A stretch of 64,000 nt of DNA. Origin: Chondrilla cf. caribensis. Its lineage: Eukaryota; Porifera; Demospongiae; Chondrillida; Chondrillidae. Positions 11,741 through 23,200 of this stretch are shown here, piece by piece; within the stretch, counting starts at the first letter, position 1, and the number at the start of each line of letters is the position of its first letter. Position numbers and translations under genes: made by a program. The DNA lies in the NCBI GenBank assembly GCA_964020155.1, contig OZ026563.1:818824-882823 (forward strand), written 5' to 3'. A model generated the notes under the pieces. The model was not told the origin of the DNA, ran no database searches, and saw only the letters and a list, made by a program, of their open reading frames with translations.

Positions 11741-12424
11741 TGATTGACAGCATATGCAACAGCTTTGGGTCCCAGCGTGTCGTACAGAGGGACCACCACT
11801 CTCGAGTACGCATCACAAGACAGCGAAGCAACCACCCAGTTCGTGCAGTTTCTCGAGTAAATACCAACAAAGCTGTTCTGACCGATAGGAATCCCGATCT
11901 TCACCAATCCTGCTCCAAAGTTGTGGGCTCTCTGCAGCACTTCGCTGTACTTGAGAAACTCGTAGGGACCTTCTCCCTTGGGGCCAATGCGCTCACCCAA
12001 ACACGGACCGTCCCCTATAAGGAAGGATTTGACGAACTGAACGGGAAGATACCACTAAGGGTCTCTTGGTGGCCATGCAAGTACCTGATTCCCTCATCCC
12101 CCTGAGGAACCCGGAGTAAAGGGTCCTGGCATCTTCGAAGGAGTACTCTACAAGTTTTCCATCCGGAGTGAACTGAGACACGTGTATCCTCTCGTCACCC
12201 TAGAGTGCGGGTGAAGAAACCAGTGTACGTTTATAACTCGATTATTGAGTGCAGTCGTAATGATATGAACTCACTGGTAGTTCGATTGACTGACGAGCAG
12301 GTGGAATGGGTGGCTTTGAAGGAGAAGGCCTACTAAACAGATAATAAGCAGCGAAAGCGGCAACTGCTCCTAATCCCAGTAGAGTAGCTGGGTCAGACAG
12401 CCAGTGAACGAAGACCTCCGCCAT
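6830..12424 (-). CDS. ACSL: Long-chain fatty acyl-CoA synthetase (ACSL1/5/6 type)
   Basis: Activates long-chain fatty acids to acyl-CoA with ATP at ER or outer mitochondrial membranes. Fourteen exons: 12424-12275, 12199-12085, 12014-11739, 10803-10631, 10260-10176, 9923-9853, 9688-9473, 9294-9212, 9144-8832, 8565-8395, 8327-8238, 7972-7871, 7475-7404, 6970-6830; 685 aa, the usual family length. An N-terminal hydrophobic anchor ([16 protein letters not shown]) precedes the AMP-binding motif [13 protein letters not shown] (about residues 259-271). Further motifs are [51 protein letters not shown] and IDRKKQIFK. The catalytic motifs look intact. Many introns carry TG/CA microsatellites at the donor. 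Exon 4 has a duplicated acceptor upstream. Confidence 0.96.
7309..7374. repeat. (CA)n microsatellite
   Basis: Pure CA on the plus strand, UG in the ACSL transcript, about 30 bp past the exon 13 donor. Confidence 0.95.
8155..8216. repeat. (TG)n microsatellite
   Basis: TG on the plus strand, so CA in the ACSL transcript, about 20 bp past the exon 11 donor. A looser TG-rich stretch continues down to 8073. Confidence 0.95.
8711..8831. repeat. (CA)n microsatellite starting at the ACSL exon 9 donor
   Basis: CA run on the plus strand with two short CGT interruptions. In the transcript it is UG, and its first GU is the 5' splice site of exon 9 (exon end 8832). Confidence 0.95.
9426..9459. repeat. 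(CA)n microsatellite
   Basis: UG in the ACSL transcript, about 14 bp after the exon 7 donor. Confidence 0.95.
9790..9843. repeat. (TG)n microsatellite
   Basis: CA in the ACSL transcript, 9 bp after the exon 6 donor. Together with 9426-9459 it brackets exon 7 with complementary repeats. Confidence 0.95.
10429..10492. repeat. (TG)n microsatellite
   Basis: Between ACSL exons 4 and 5; CA in the transcript. Confidence 0.95.
10769..10981. repeat. 106-bp tandem duplication over the ACSL exon 4 acceptor
   Basis: 10769-10874 and 10875-10980 are nearly identical direct copies. Each contains the first 35 nt of ACSL exon 4, its CAG acceptor and part of the upstream intron. The right copy, upstream for the gene, has a C-to-A change on the plus strand that turns the second codon of the copied exon start into TAG. 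Confidence 0.92.
11278..11415. repeat. Hairpin plus dispersed repeat in ACSL intron 3
   Basis: 11278-11323 forms an imperfect hairpin with arms of about 21 bp (CATAGATAGCA...TGCTATCTATG). The following block 11345-11405 (TCGAGTTCAAAAACTCATGG ... CACTCGAATTACTTGGGTG) recurs in inverted orientation near 39817-39870, so it is probably part of a transposable-element family. Confidence 0.65.
11702..11739. repeat. (CA)n microsatellite at the ACSL exon 3 donor
   Basis: UG in the transcript; the repeat itself supplies the GU donor of exon 3. Confidence 0.95.
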
Positions 12425-12561
12425 TCTTCTCGCCGCTAATCTCCTCAAAAGAAAGCTGTAGGATAACAGCCTATACGGAGTTATCCAAAATATTCCCGCT
12501 GAATATGATTACTCCGTTCAGACTATTAAATTTTTATACGCGTGACTCAGCAGATCTAGCA
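12425..12561. promoter_or_regulatory. Candidate bidirectional promoter (ACSL / NUDT18)
   Basis: 137 bp between divergent start codons at 12424 (minus) and 12562 (plus). No TATA box stands out. Confidence 0.45.
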
Positions 12562-13398
12562 ATGGCAGATCAAAGTCGCAGCGGAGACGTGGCTGCAGGA
12601 ATTATCGGAAGGATCGTGAAAGGAGAGGGCTACGGGACTATAGCGCCTCCTCCACTTAACAAGGATGCTTCTGGTTGGCTCATTAATTCATAGATGGGCT
12701 AACTTGAACTTGTCTATGTGTCTATGTCTTATTGTATGTATGTGTGCTAGCGTTCCACGTGAAACATCTTTCTGTTCACACAATAATCTGTACTATCTGT
12801 AGTAAGATGAAATCAATTCAGTCATCTCTTCATTGAGTCCCTTAATTCGAGGTTATATGTCCTACAGTTACTTTAGTGGTATACCAAATTAATCGAAACT
12901 TTTTGAAAGTGATACTCTAAGAACAATTCAATTTCTTGTTAATTCCTCCCTCAGAATTGACCATATTCAAGAATGTGACGTATATCGTGACTGGGATTGT
13001 CATTCGAAACGGAGAGGTGCTGATGATGCAGGAAGCAAAGCTGTCATGTCGTGGACGATGGTACCTTCCTGCTGGAAGGATGGAAAGAAATGAGTCCATT
13101 GAGGTGTGTGTGTGTACATGTGTAACATGCTATTCCTAACTAGGTTATCCACAACAAAATATCTAGTACACAGTATCAATATTATGTTGATGTATGGAAA
13201 GCATCAGTTCCTACTCGCTTACTTTGACACCCCTTATCCGAAATGCCCTTCTAAATCTATCCTTCAACCTAGGATGCTGTTAAAAGAGAAGTTGCAGAGG
13301 AGACAGGTTTAGAATTCAAGCCCAGATCAGTAATTTCAGTTGAATTTGGAAGTTTATGGATTAGATTCACAGTCATTGGTGATTTGAATGCTGTGCAC

Positions 13399-13486
<88 letters not shown>

Positions 13487-14627
13487 GTACATGTATTACA
13501 TAAGTATACTATATACCGGTAATAGATAACAGTCTACATGTAGATCACCATGGATATGCAACCAACAAGAAAACTACTATCACCACTGTCATCTGTGATT
13601 CTTCAATATAGTAACCATGTCCAACCTACATGTTGGAAGGTGTTTCTTGATTTTTGTCTGTGTAGGAGATGCAACTGGAGGAGAGTTGAAGACGTCTGAT
13701 AAGGCTGACCGGGAGTCCTTGCAGGCCGGCTGGTATCCTGCTGATGTATCCAAGTTGCAGCAGTCCCTACCACTGAGAGCTCGCGACATTCTGCCACTCA
13801 TTGAACTCGCAGTGAAGTGGACGGAAAAGGAGAAGTTGCAGAAAGCGTACAACCGGCTACCAGTCCTCACCCCACTGCATGGGTTCTCCTTGACCATTGT
13901 GGCTATCAGTAGGAAAGGGTGAGGAATTGGAAGAACATTTCCAAACTCTTCTTTTTCACCTGTTTGTTTCTGGCCCTGTTGGACTCTACAGATGTTCTTT
14001 GAAACTGCTAAAGAGCAAGAATCCTGACAGCTCTGTCCTAGTCTACAGCTTTGCTAGAGTCGATGTTGTATACAGTACACTGTCAGACATTGTCAAGGAC
14101 AAGTTGGAGGTGTGTGTGTGTGTGTGTGTGGTACTACTTGTGCACACCTACAAATGTGTGTACGTAGTCATTGTATATTGTATCAATGTTGTCGTACAAT
14201 GCGGTTTTATATTATTATAATCCTTATGCAGTTATATGATTATGCAATGCTATTGGGGATGAGTGAGGGTCCACTGTATATGACTGTGCAATACTGTTGT
14301 GTGATTATGCAATACATTCAGTCTATTCAGTATAGTAGAGAAACTTTGGAGGAAAATACCTTCTTCTCATGTGATAAGTTTTGATTTTTTTTTCTCTCAC
14401 AGACTGAGGGGATCAAAGGAGAAAGTAAAATAACAGGAGTCTTGTCGTTAGAACACGATGGGAGAGGTGGGAAAGATGGTCTTCACTTAGACCTGCTGGT
14501 TGAAGTCACACCGAAGGATCCGGAAGGAGACCAGTGGGAGGAGATCAAGGAAGGCCCAGAGTATCATTGGATTGTAAAGTGCCTCGACAAAGACATCGGT
14601 TGCATTGAACTTATTCAATTGTATTAA
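12562..14627 (+). CDS. NUDT18: NUDT18 (Nudix 8-oxo-dGDP phosphatase, MTH3) homologue
   Basis: Nucleotide-pool sanitising hydrolase acting on oxidised nucleoside diphosphates (family knowledge). Six exons: 12562-12673, 12955-13103, 13273-13378, 13666-13918, 13992-14109, 14403-14627; 320 aa against about 323 in human. A complete Nudix box, G-x5-E-x7-REV-x-EE-x-GL, spans residues 78-100 ([10 protein letters not shown] / [13 protein letters not shown]) and is split by intron 2. Around it are [32 protein letters not shown] and [20 protein letters not shown], all typical of the subfamily. The exon 1 donor (GTTGGC) is weak but is the only one that keeps phase. The exon 2 and exon 5 donors sit in GT repeats. 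Confidence 0.93.
13401..13485. repeat. (TG)n microsatellite
   Basis: Pure TG run in NUDT18 intron 3, beginning 23 bp after the donor. Confidence 0.95.
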
Positions 14628-15473
14628 TAGTAATTATATTTATTTATCCCCCCTTTGTATACAAGCAACAGTATTCGATCATCTTGTTACGTGTGGACAC
14701 AGAGGAGATGGTATTGAATCTCATTTCCTTTGTCACTGCCAGGTCCGTAGCAGGGAGGTGTACATGCATCAATATTTGTGCCATAACCTGCTACTTGGAA
14801 ATGTGAGAAGCCGTGGTGACAAGCAATCAAGTTTGAAACATTCTTTGTGGTCATCTTATGTCTGTAACACACCCAGAAGGGTGTGCATATGTACGTTAGT
14901 ATTTGTGTCAATAGTCCTGGGTGGTCACTGTGAAGCTTATGTACAGCACTTTGTAGTAACGTACATATATACATCCAAAAGTGTACAATGTATGTATTAT
15001 CACCTGCCATATGGAAACTGAAGGGCCGTGGGGATTGATGGTAAAATATAATTGGGGATTGATGACAAAATAAAATAATCCAATCCCCTTGGAATATAAC
15101 CGGAGAGGCCAATTGTACAATGATATACCATCCCACAATACAGCTGGATAGCCTGTTAAACAGGTATATCTCATTCCTACAATGACATCTTATCACTGTA
15201 TTTATCTTTGAATAAATTTTACCTATTAAGTATAGAACATAAATGTTGAAATATGAAATAATTTATTAACTTCTGATCAATAGCATGCAATGTACACACG
15301 GATTTAAATAATTTATATAGTAAATATTATAATATAAAAGATCTGAATTTCCCACCAATAATAATAATACACTAAGATATATGATATAATTTCATATGGA
15401 GACTCTGACAAAAAATCAACACGTACAACACACATCAGACATGGCATGAGCATCAACATATAACTCATTAATA
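14628..15473. other. Convergent intergenic region, no gene seen
   Basis: It lies between the 3' ends of NUDT18 and the LMBR1-like gene. It should hold both 3' UTRs. Two direct copies of GGGGATTGATG (near 15032 and 15053) are the only pattern I see; open frames here are short and not conserved in character. Confidence 0.5.
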
Positions 15474-15994
15474 TCATACTTTTTTCTTGAGTAGACTTTT
15501 TGACTTTTTTGACAAATTGAATTGGAACGTCATGGGAAGTCTTCTTATGACAGCAAGTGATACCTTCTGCGACAGGATAAGACACGTTAGTCCCTCGAAG
15601 ACAAGGTTGTAGCCTAACCGAAGAGATCGGCTCTCCAACCACTGGAAGGAAAGGAAGTTTCCGAACACTTTGAACCTCATCAGTCCCAAAGTGCTCAGTA
15701 GAAGTGGCAGGGCAGACCCAAGGGTGATGTAGACCACACAGGTCACTAGCATCTAACAGATAGGAAAAGACATCCTTGTGTATAATATGTACATAGATGC
15801 ATACATATGTAGACAAACTTTTGTATATATGTGCACATATACACACACACACCACACACCACACACACACACCCACACACCACACACCACACCCATGGAC
15901 ACACACACCCACACCCATGGACACACACACACACACACACACATACCCACACACACACACACACACACATCCACACACACACACACCCACACCC

Positions 15995-16027
<33 letters not shown>

Positions 16028-16028
16028 T

Positions 16029-16074
<46 letters not shown>

Positions 16075-17551
16075 GTACACAAAACACTTACTTTAGTAAG
16101 AGACATCTTGTGCTTCCTTGGTATCAGAGCAACAACACTTGGTAAAGTGTAAAACCCGAGTAGTACTGACGGCCCAAATGATCTTACAAGGGTTAAGGTG
16201 GATCAGCAAACAACACAGAACAACATCAATAACAACACAGAACATAATCAATAACAACACAGAACAACATCAATAACAACACAGAACAAAATCAATAACA
16301 ACACAGAACAACATCAATAACAACACAGAACAAAATCAATAACAACACAGAACAACATCAATAACAACACAGAACAAAATCAAGAACAACACAGAACAGC
16401 ATCAATAACAACACAGAGTAACATCAATAATAACACAGAATAATATTAATAACAACACAGCATATGAACATGCAAGCACATTAGTGTGACACGTACAACA
16501 GATACACTATAACCAGAATCTGTACCACAAATGCCACCAGTGACACCGGCACACCACCCAGGTTCTGCAGAGTAAACAAAAAGATGATTCTTGACTGAAG
16601 TACGGAGGCACAGTATTAGTGGCAACCTCTCCTAACACCAACCTCTATGTGCACTAGAAAATCTTTCTCTGTAAACAGCAGGGACAGGCAGTTGAGGCCA
16701 ACCAGGACAAAGGAGACAATCTAAGGGATTGTGGGAGATGACCACTGACCATCACCATCAGTGACTGGGATTGAGGGTTCCGAACTCACTGTGAAGATTA
16801 GCAATCCACTGAAAACAAGGGGATATAGAATTCCTTTACTAGTATTGGTGACTATAGCGGAGGAAAAATCCATGTTACAATTGCACATGAACAGGTATAT
16901 ACATATGTGTGTAAACAAGCAGGTGCTGCTTAAGGAGGCTCCAAACAGACAATCAAAGGAGATGGACTGTACTGGCCTCACCAAGATCATGCAGCTCCTC
17001 TTGAACATCAGACATCTCCTTCTCTATGGCTTCCTTCACATTCCCACGCCCTGGACACAAGGGGCAGCAAAGTAATGATAACACAACACCTGTTCAGACA
17101 GCAATTCACATGTCTGCACACATCAAAAATGTAAACACATGTACTTACACTATCATTGAAACACAAATACAGTGCAACTTGCTTACTAAGTACCTAGGTT
17201 AGTAAATACTTCTATTAATACATACACTTCACCCAGTCCCTGTACTCGTAAAGTGAGAGGTACGTATGTACGTATGTACACAGCTCATATACGCACATAC
17301 TCACAATGCAGTTGTCTCTCCAGTGTGACCTCCTTCATCCGCAACACATCCTTCACATTTGGACTGGAAGGCTGATACAGGAGAGGAGATATGCAATATT
17401 TACAGGTCTTTGCTATGTATACATACATACATATATACATACATACATATATACATACGCATACTGTAGATAATAACAATATTACACAGATGTACGTACG
17501 TATGCAAGGACAAATGTATGCACATATGTACGTACATATACATCACATGCG

Positions 17552-17610
<59 letters not shown>

Positions 17611-19087
17611 GTGGTCTGGTGATGACAATACTAAGCACAGTAAAGCAACGACTGAGCCCAAGAGGAGCAAATACTGGGGAGAGACAAACATAAAAAATGT
17701 ATATACGTATGTATGAACGTATACATGTTTTGTATGCACATATGCATGCACATATCTTCTAACACCAACATCATAAAAATATCCACCTACACTCACCTGT
17801 TGAAAGTAGAACGCCAAATAAGGCAACAACTGAGTAAATGTTGTGGTGCACTGTTAGTACGGTACCTACGAGCAAGTCAGACATCCATCCCATAACAAAC
17901 ATGTTGAATAAATGTTTGTGTGTACCTAATACAGTAGAGCCCCACTTTAGTCACCTTAACAATAGGAGCACCTCAGTCATGAGACAACATCAGTAATGAG
18001 ACTACCTAGGTAATATGACCACCTCAGTAATAGGACCACCTCGGTAATGAAATACCTCAGTAATGAGACCACCTTAGTAATAAGACCACCTCAGTAATAG
18101 GACCACCTCAGTAATAGGACCACCTCAGTAATATGACCACCTCAGTAATAGGGCCACCTCAGTAATAGGACCACCTCAGTAATGAGACCACTATTTCCCA
18201 GTCCCTGGAATTCCTGTACTATAGTACTCTATAATACCCTTTCAATGTCAGAATTAGGGCCACTTTACCACTTCAACTGGCCCCACAGATGGTCCCCATT
18301 GTGAGGTTCTACCGTACATCTGTGCACGCATAGTAGCTAGTATGATGACTGTCCCACTCACTGTATTCTATATGCTGTTGCCATAGTGATAGACCAACCC
18401 ACACAATCAACCCAAGGAGTATAACCGTGAGTGCAACGATGATCAGCGATTCGTAGATCTTCGAACATAAGCCCTATCCACAGCAAGAGAAATGCACACA
18501 TTCACCATACATACATAATATACCAATATATACTCTACATGGGAACAATATGCCAGATGTATGTAGTAGGACATATTATATATAATAAATGCATGGATAT
18601 AATGTATGTTATACACTTATACCTTCTTTGACCATATAAAGCCCTCGGCGTCCATGAAAAAGTACCCAAAGGGTAACAGAAGCAATAAGCAGACATTGGA
18701 CGCAAAGAACAGGTTATTCCATAATCCTGTGTATGGTCAGATGAAATAGGACAAGCACTGCATCACTCACACACATAGTCAGTGCACAATATATGTACTT
18801 ACATACACAGTACTGTATATGCATTATCACCTGTGAAGAGTGTCTTATTGATCCACTGGGTGTAGGGAGAGTTAGGGAAAGCAAGATGTATTTCGTTTGA
18901 TAGAACAGAGAAGATCAAGAGCACGACCCCTCCAATGGTCACAGCAAGGGAAAGGGTACAAACACCAAAACTACACGTGGAGAAAAGATATGTGTATATG
19001 CATTCATGCATACATCAGCCTCTACGAAGTTGTGTATGAATAATAATATACATACGTACATACATGTATGCACGCACGCATGCACAT

Positions 19088-19145
<58 letters not shown>

Positions 19146-19166
19146 AGACACACACACACACACACA

Positions 19167-19219
<53 letters not shown>

Positions 19220-20013
19220 CAGTACTTACACAACATTGTGGACTGTTTTCTCATCATCTGAGAGGAAATAACGAAAATAACTACATGAAGATTCCAGAAA
19301 ATCTTGCCTAAACCTCTAGTCAGAGGAAAGTACAGTTCATGGACCCCTTGCAACACCTACTAGTACTAAAGTGACACGAGTCTAAAGGTCTAATGATCCT
19401 ATAAAGAACAGACACTATTGTTACCTTTGAGGGCTAAAGGCAATGAGTTTCAGACTTCGGGTGTGGACTTTGGTGTGAATGGTCAGTGTGACCATATGAC
19501 TGAGCACATATCGATGAGATACATGGACCCAGAATGGTCCGGGAGGGGGAGGGGGGCTTATATAAACTCCTACACATGTAGTAGGACGCATGGCCACATG
19601 CGAATAGTCGTACGGCTTAAGTATAAAAAAAGAGAACAACTCACTTTGACTATTAACGGTTATTTTTGATGAGCTAACTCTCTTCAAAAGAGAATAAGAG
19701 ACCCAGCACAAAGCAGTGACGGCAATAACAGCGACCTGAGGGCAAAATCAGAACATACAGATTAGAGGCTTAGAGAGAGGTCAAACACGAACGCCGTGTT
19801 AGAAGTAGCTAGTGGAGCTAGGTTCATTGCCATACTTACAAAGTCTTCATAAATAACTACCGTTAACAGCCGACAGTCTATAATGGTAAAAGAGGTACAT
19901 ACCGCGCTCTCTCGTACGCGACTGTAAAAGAAAATGACCTCTTCGCCATCCTCCATTTTTTCCTTGTAGTGGTTGCCAATGAGCCACTTCCGGTTCAAAA
20001 TCACCGGACGCAT
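15474..20013 (-). CDS. LMBR1L: LMBR1/LIMR-family multi-pass membrane protein
   Basis: Family of nine-TM proteins that includes the lipocalin-1 receptor LIMR and limb-region protein 1. Fifteen exons: 20013-19903, 19735-19645, 19257-19230, 18970-18831, 18726-18623, 18473-18362, 17850-17797, 17673-17609, 17371-17305, 17050-16982, 16851-16790, 16720-16643, about 16567-16500, about 16170-16092, 15752-15474; roughly 450-460 aa. Diagnostic matches: VREST-like RVRESA, LSNEIHLAFPNSPYTQWIN, FFMDAEGF, PLGLSRCFTVLS, LGSALPLLLSTLGLMRF, FGNFLSFQWL and GYNLVFEGLTCL. Exon 3 is only 28 nt. The exon 13/14 junction is uncertain. The start could be the internal ATG at 19956, which would fit the short N-terminus of vertebrate members. 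Confidence 0.88.
15840..16074. repeat. Long CA-rich microsatellite block
   Basis: CA repeats mixed with CACC and CCATGG interruptions, in LMBR1-like intron 14, about 18 bp after the donor. UG-rich in the transcript. Confidence 0.95.
16205..16462. repeat. 22-bp minisatellite
   Basis: About eleven copies of a unit close to AATAACAACACAGAACA plus ACATC/AAATC, upstream of LMBR1-like exon 14. Confidence 0.92.
17555..17608. repeat. (CA)n microsatellite at the LMBR1-like exon 8 donor
   Basis: UG in the transcript. The repeat begins exactly at the exon 8 5' splice site (exon end 17609). Confidence 0.95.
17930..18195. repeat. 17-bp minisatellite
   Basis: About 13 variable copies of ACCTCAGTAATAGGACC in the intron between LMBR1-like exons 6 and 7. 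Confidence 0.92.
19087..19218. repeat. (CA)n microsatellite
   Basis: CA run with short GACA and CATA interruptions, 12 bp after the donor of the 28-nt LMBR1-like exon 3. UG in the transcript. Confidence 0.95.
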
Positions 20014-20240
20014 TCGAACGCAGTAGTGTAAGCATTATTCATACTACCACATCCATTCCACTAGTATCACAACAAAGTAACCAAAATACAAACTTTGTAT
20101 GGTACAAAACATTCCATTACACACGGCTATACATACATACGTACGTATGCAATGCATGAAACAATACTGTTAACACAAATTAATTAATAATAATGTTGTT
20201 TTCGTGTTTAGCAATTCCAGTAGCAATATTTATTAGACGT

Positions 20241-23200
20241 TTAGGTCCCAACACAACCTGAAGCATGCCTTTCAAGCTTCTGTAGATCAGGGAAAGTACG
20301 GCCACAAATGGGGCACGGATGGCGTCGTTGGGTTGAATCGTCTCCTTTGGTTGATGGAGGTGGAACGGGGGAAGTGGTCCTGTGCCCTGGGGGAGGGATA
20401 CCGCCTGCTCTGTTCCCCAATCCAAACTCATTCATCTTATCCCCGGGATGAGGGACCACACCACCTCTTCCTCCTGGTGGTGGAATACCTCCAGTACGAC
20501 CAGTTGTAGATGATGAATGCTTTACTCCACCATAGTGATCCCTACAAGCATCAAGGGGAGTATGAAGTCCTTCAGAATGGTGTGTTACCTAACATACATA
20601 GAATAGATACACTGCAAGGACACACTCACACACAGAGAGAGGGAGAGAGGGAGGGAGGGAGAGGGAGAGAGAGGGTTAGAGAGGGGGGAGAGAGGGAGGG
20701 AGAGGGAGAGAGGGAGGGAGAGGGAGAGAGGAGTGGTCTAGTACCTTGGATAATCAGTGTAGCTGGGCTGGTTCTGCCTTGGACCTCTCCTTTGGTCATC
20801 TTCCTCACTTTTGTACATATAGCTCAGATTCACAGGTGTTGGGGTGTGCTGCTGACTACCTTGGAGGCGCTTCAACTCCTCAGAGAGGTGTTCACACCTC
20901 TTCTTAAAATTGTCCCTGTCTTTGGCTGTCTGAACATGGCCTGATCTCTCAGCCTCGAAATCAGACTTGAACTGCTTGAACTGTATACATACATTTGTAG
21001 GAAAATACAAATCACGCCAAAACACTAAGTACATGTGAGAAGTACATACGTACATACATACATACATACATACATACTTGTACACACATATGCATGCCTC
21101 ATGAATGAGACTCGCAGTCACCTTTCATATCTCAGTGAGTCACAAACGTACTGTAGGATACCAGATATCACAAGGGTGCCTGATTCCAATTAGCCAATTA
21201 ACATATTTCTACATACATATGTACGTATGTAATTATAGTTTATTAAAGAGTGACCCATTATTGGATTGGATTGGATTGGATTGCTCATTTATACAGGGAA
21301 AGTCCACACCCAATGGTTACTATTCTAGATACCCATACATACTTATGTATGCCCATACATCAAAATGAAGAATAGCAACACTAAGTGGGCTTTCACTAAA
21401 TGTATGTGTATGTGTGTCTATGTATGCGTATGTATACATGTACGTATGAGTAGAAAGTGTATGTAGATGCACAATGTACATATGCGTGTATGCATTGAGC
21501 ATACTGCCAATACGTGTAGTGTATTAATAAGCAGATACATTTGTACAGAACATATACGTACATACACACATTGTACGTACTTGCAACCTCAGCAGTTCGT
21601 TGTCGTCTTCTTTGTGCTTTGATTCAGAGATTAGACTGTCCACTCTCTTAGTGAGTTGCTTATTCTCAATCAAAAGTCTCCCCTTCTCCTCCTTAACAAT
21701 ACTCAACTGGCCACAGACCTCTCGCATGTTGCCCGCGTATTGGTGCAGTTCTGTTTTGCACTGTTTCATCTTATTCTCACTGAACAAATAGGAAACATGT
21801 GAACAAATAAACTCCCATTCTGGGCAATTTGAAATGCAAGTACATATGTACATACTAGTGCTGGTACATTACATGCAATAAAGAACAGTGTTAGTATATT
21901 GTATGTACTACAGTGTGTAGTACTGGTGTGGTGTATGTATGCATTACAGTGTGTAGTACTGGTGTGGTGTATGTATGTACTACAATGTGTAGTGATAGTG
22001 TATGTATAGTATGCAGTGTTAGTATGGGATATGTACTGCAGTGTGTAGTGCTGGTATGGCTCACAGTGTGACATTGGTTTGCTGCAAGGCCAAAAGGTTT
22101 TCTCTGTTGTTTTCGTGTTCCCGCTCATGCTTCTCTGAAGCAAGCCTCAGTTGAGTTCGCCTGTTTGATGGGAAACAAGAGAGAAGACAACACAACACCA
22201 TGAGGCATGGACAGGGACAGGAGGGTGTAGACCAGACGGGGACAGGAGTGTGTAGCCCAGACAGGGACAGGAGGGTGTAGCCCAGACAGGGACAGGAGGG
22301 TGTGGCCCAGACAGGAACAGGAGGGGGTAGACCAGACGGGGACAGGAGGGTGTAGACCAGACAGGGACAGGAGGGGGTAGACCAGACAGGGACAGGAGGG
22401 TGTAGACCAGACAGGAGGACAGGAGGGTAAGAGACACTATGAACAAGCACAAGTAATCCGTGCACAGCAACTCACAGTTCATCAATGTCTCCTCTTTGGG
22501 CATCATAACCTTGCTTCCATTCTTCCAAGTCTTCATAATAAGCACGGCTCTCCCTCTGTATCGTTTGAATTTCTTCATCTTTGTTTCTTAGGGCTCCACG
22601 TAGTCCCTGTGAATTCCAATTGCACACATAACATCATATACACCAGCCACACCAAATAATATTATTATTGCTGTAAGTATACGAATGTATATACGTACGT
22701 ATCGCCAGATGACGTCCTACGTACGTACATCAAAGGCACCACCACGGCAGTAACTTTTGTTACCTTGCCCTGCGGTTTACTTACTGCCCCGCAAAGCTGC
22801 GTAAGGGCCCAGTCTAGGGCAGTAACTTAATTGCTATGTAAACTGTGAATAGGCCATTAGATCAATCAACCGATAGCATCAACAATACAGTTTGTAACTA
22901 AATATTATTATAGTAGCAAAGAACGCAAAAGAAGGTTGTAAAAGAGCACTGTTAAATCTACTTTCTAGGACCAAGGCTACTTAAAACCTAACTAGAAATG
23001 GAAAAACTCAAATGTTGATATCAAATTACTTTGAAATGTTTATTTCGTTCTCGAACTCATTCACAGAAGAGCTTGACGCTCTTCTGTGAATGGGTTCAAG
23101 TTTCTTGTGGTGTTGTCAGCTACAAAGTTGAAATCCGCATTGAAGGTCTTCAAAACCCTCATCATTCCAGTCAAAATCAAACCTTGATGATGTGTGTCTG

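Noticed and set aside
14605..15196. Possible gene on either strand in the NUDT18/LMBR1-like gap
   Set aside because: Frames are short, without splice-consistent neighbours or recognisable protein features.
15753..16152. Several long His-Thr or Cys-Val open frames over TG/CA tracts (also near 8000, 8700, 19000 and 37600)
   Set aside because: Pure translations of dinucleotide repeats in introns; no start context, domain or conservation.
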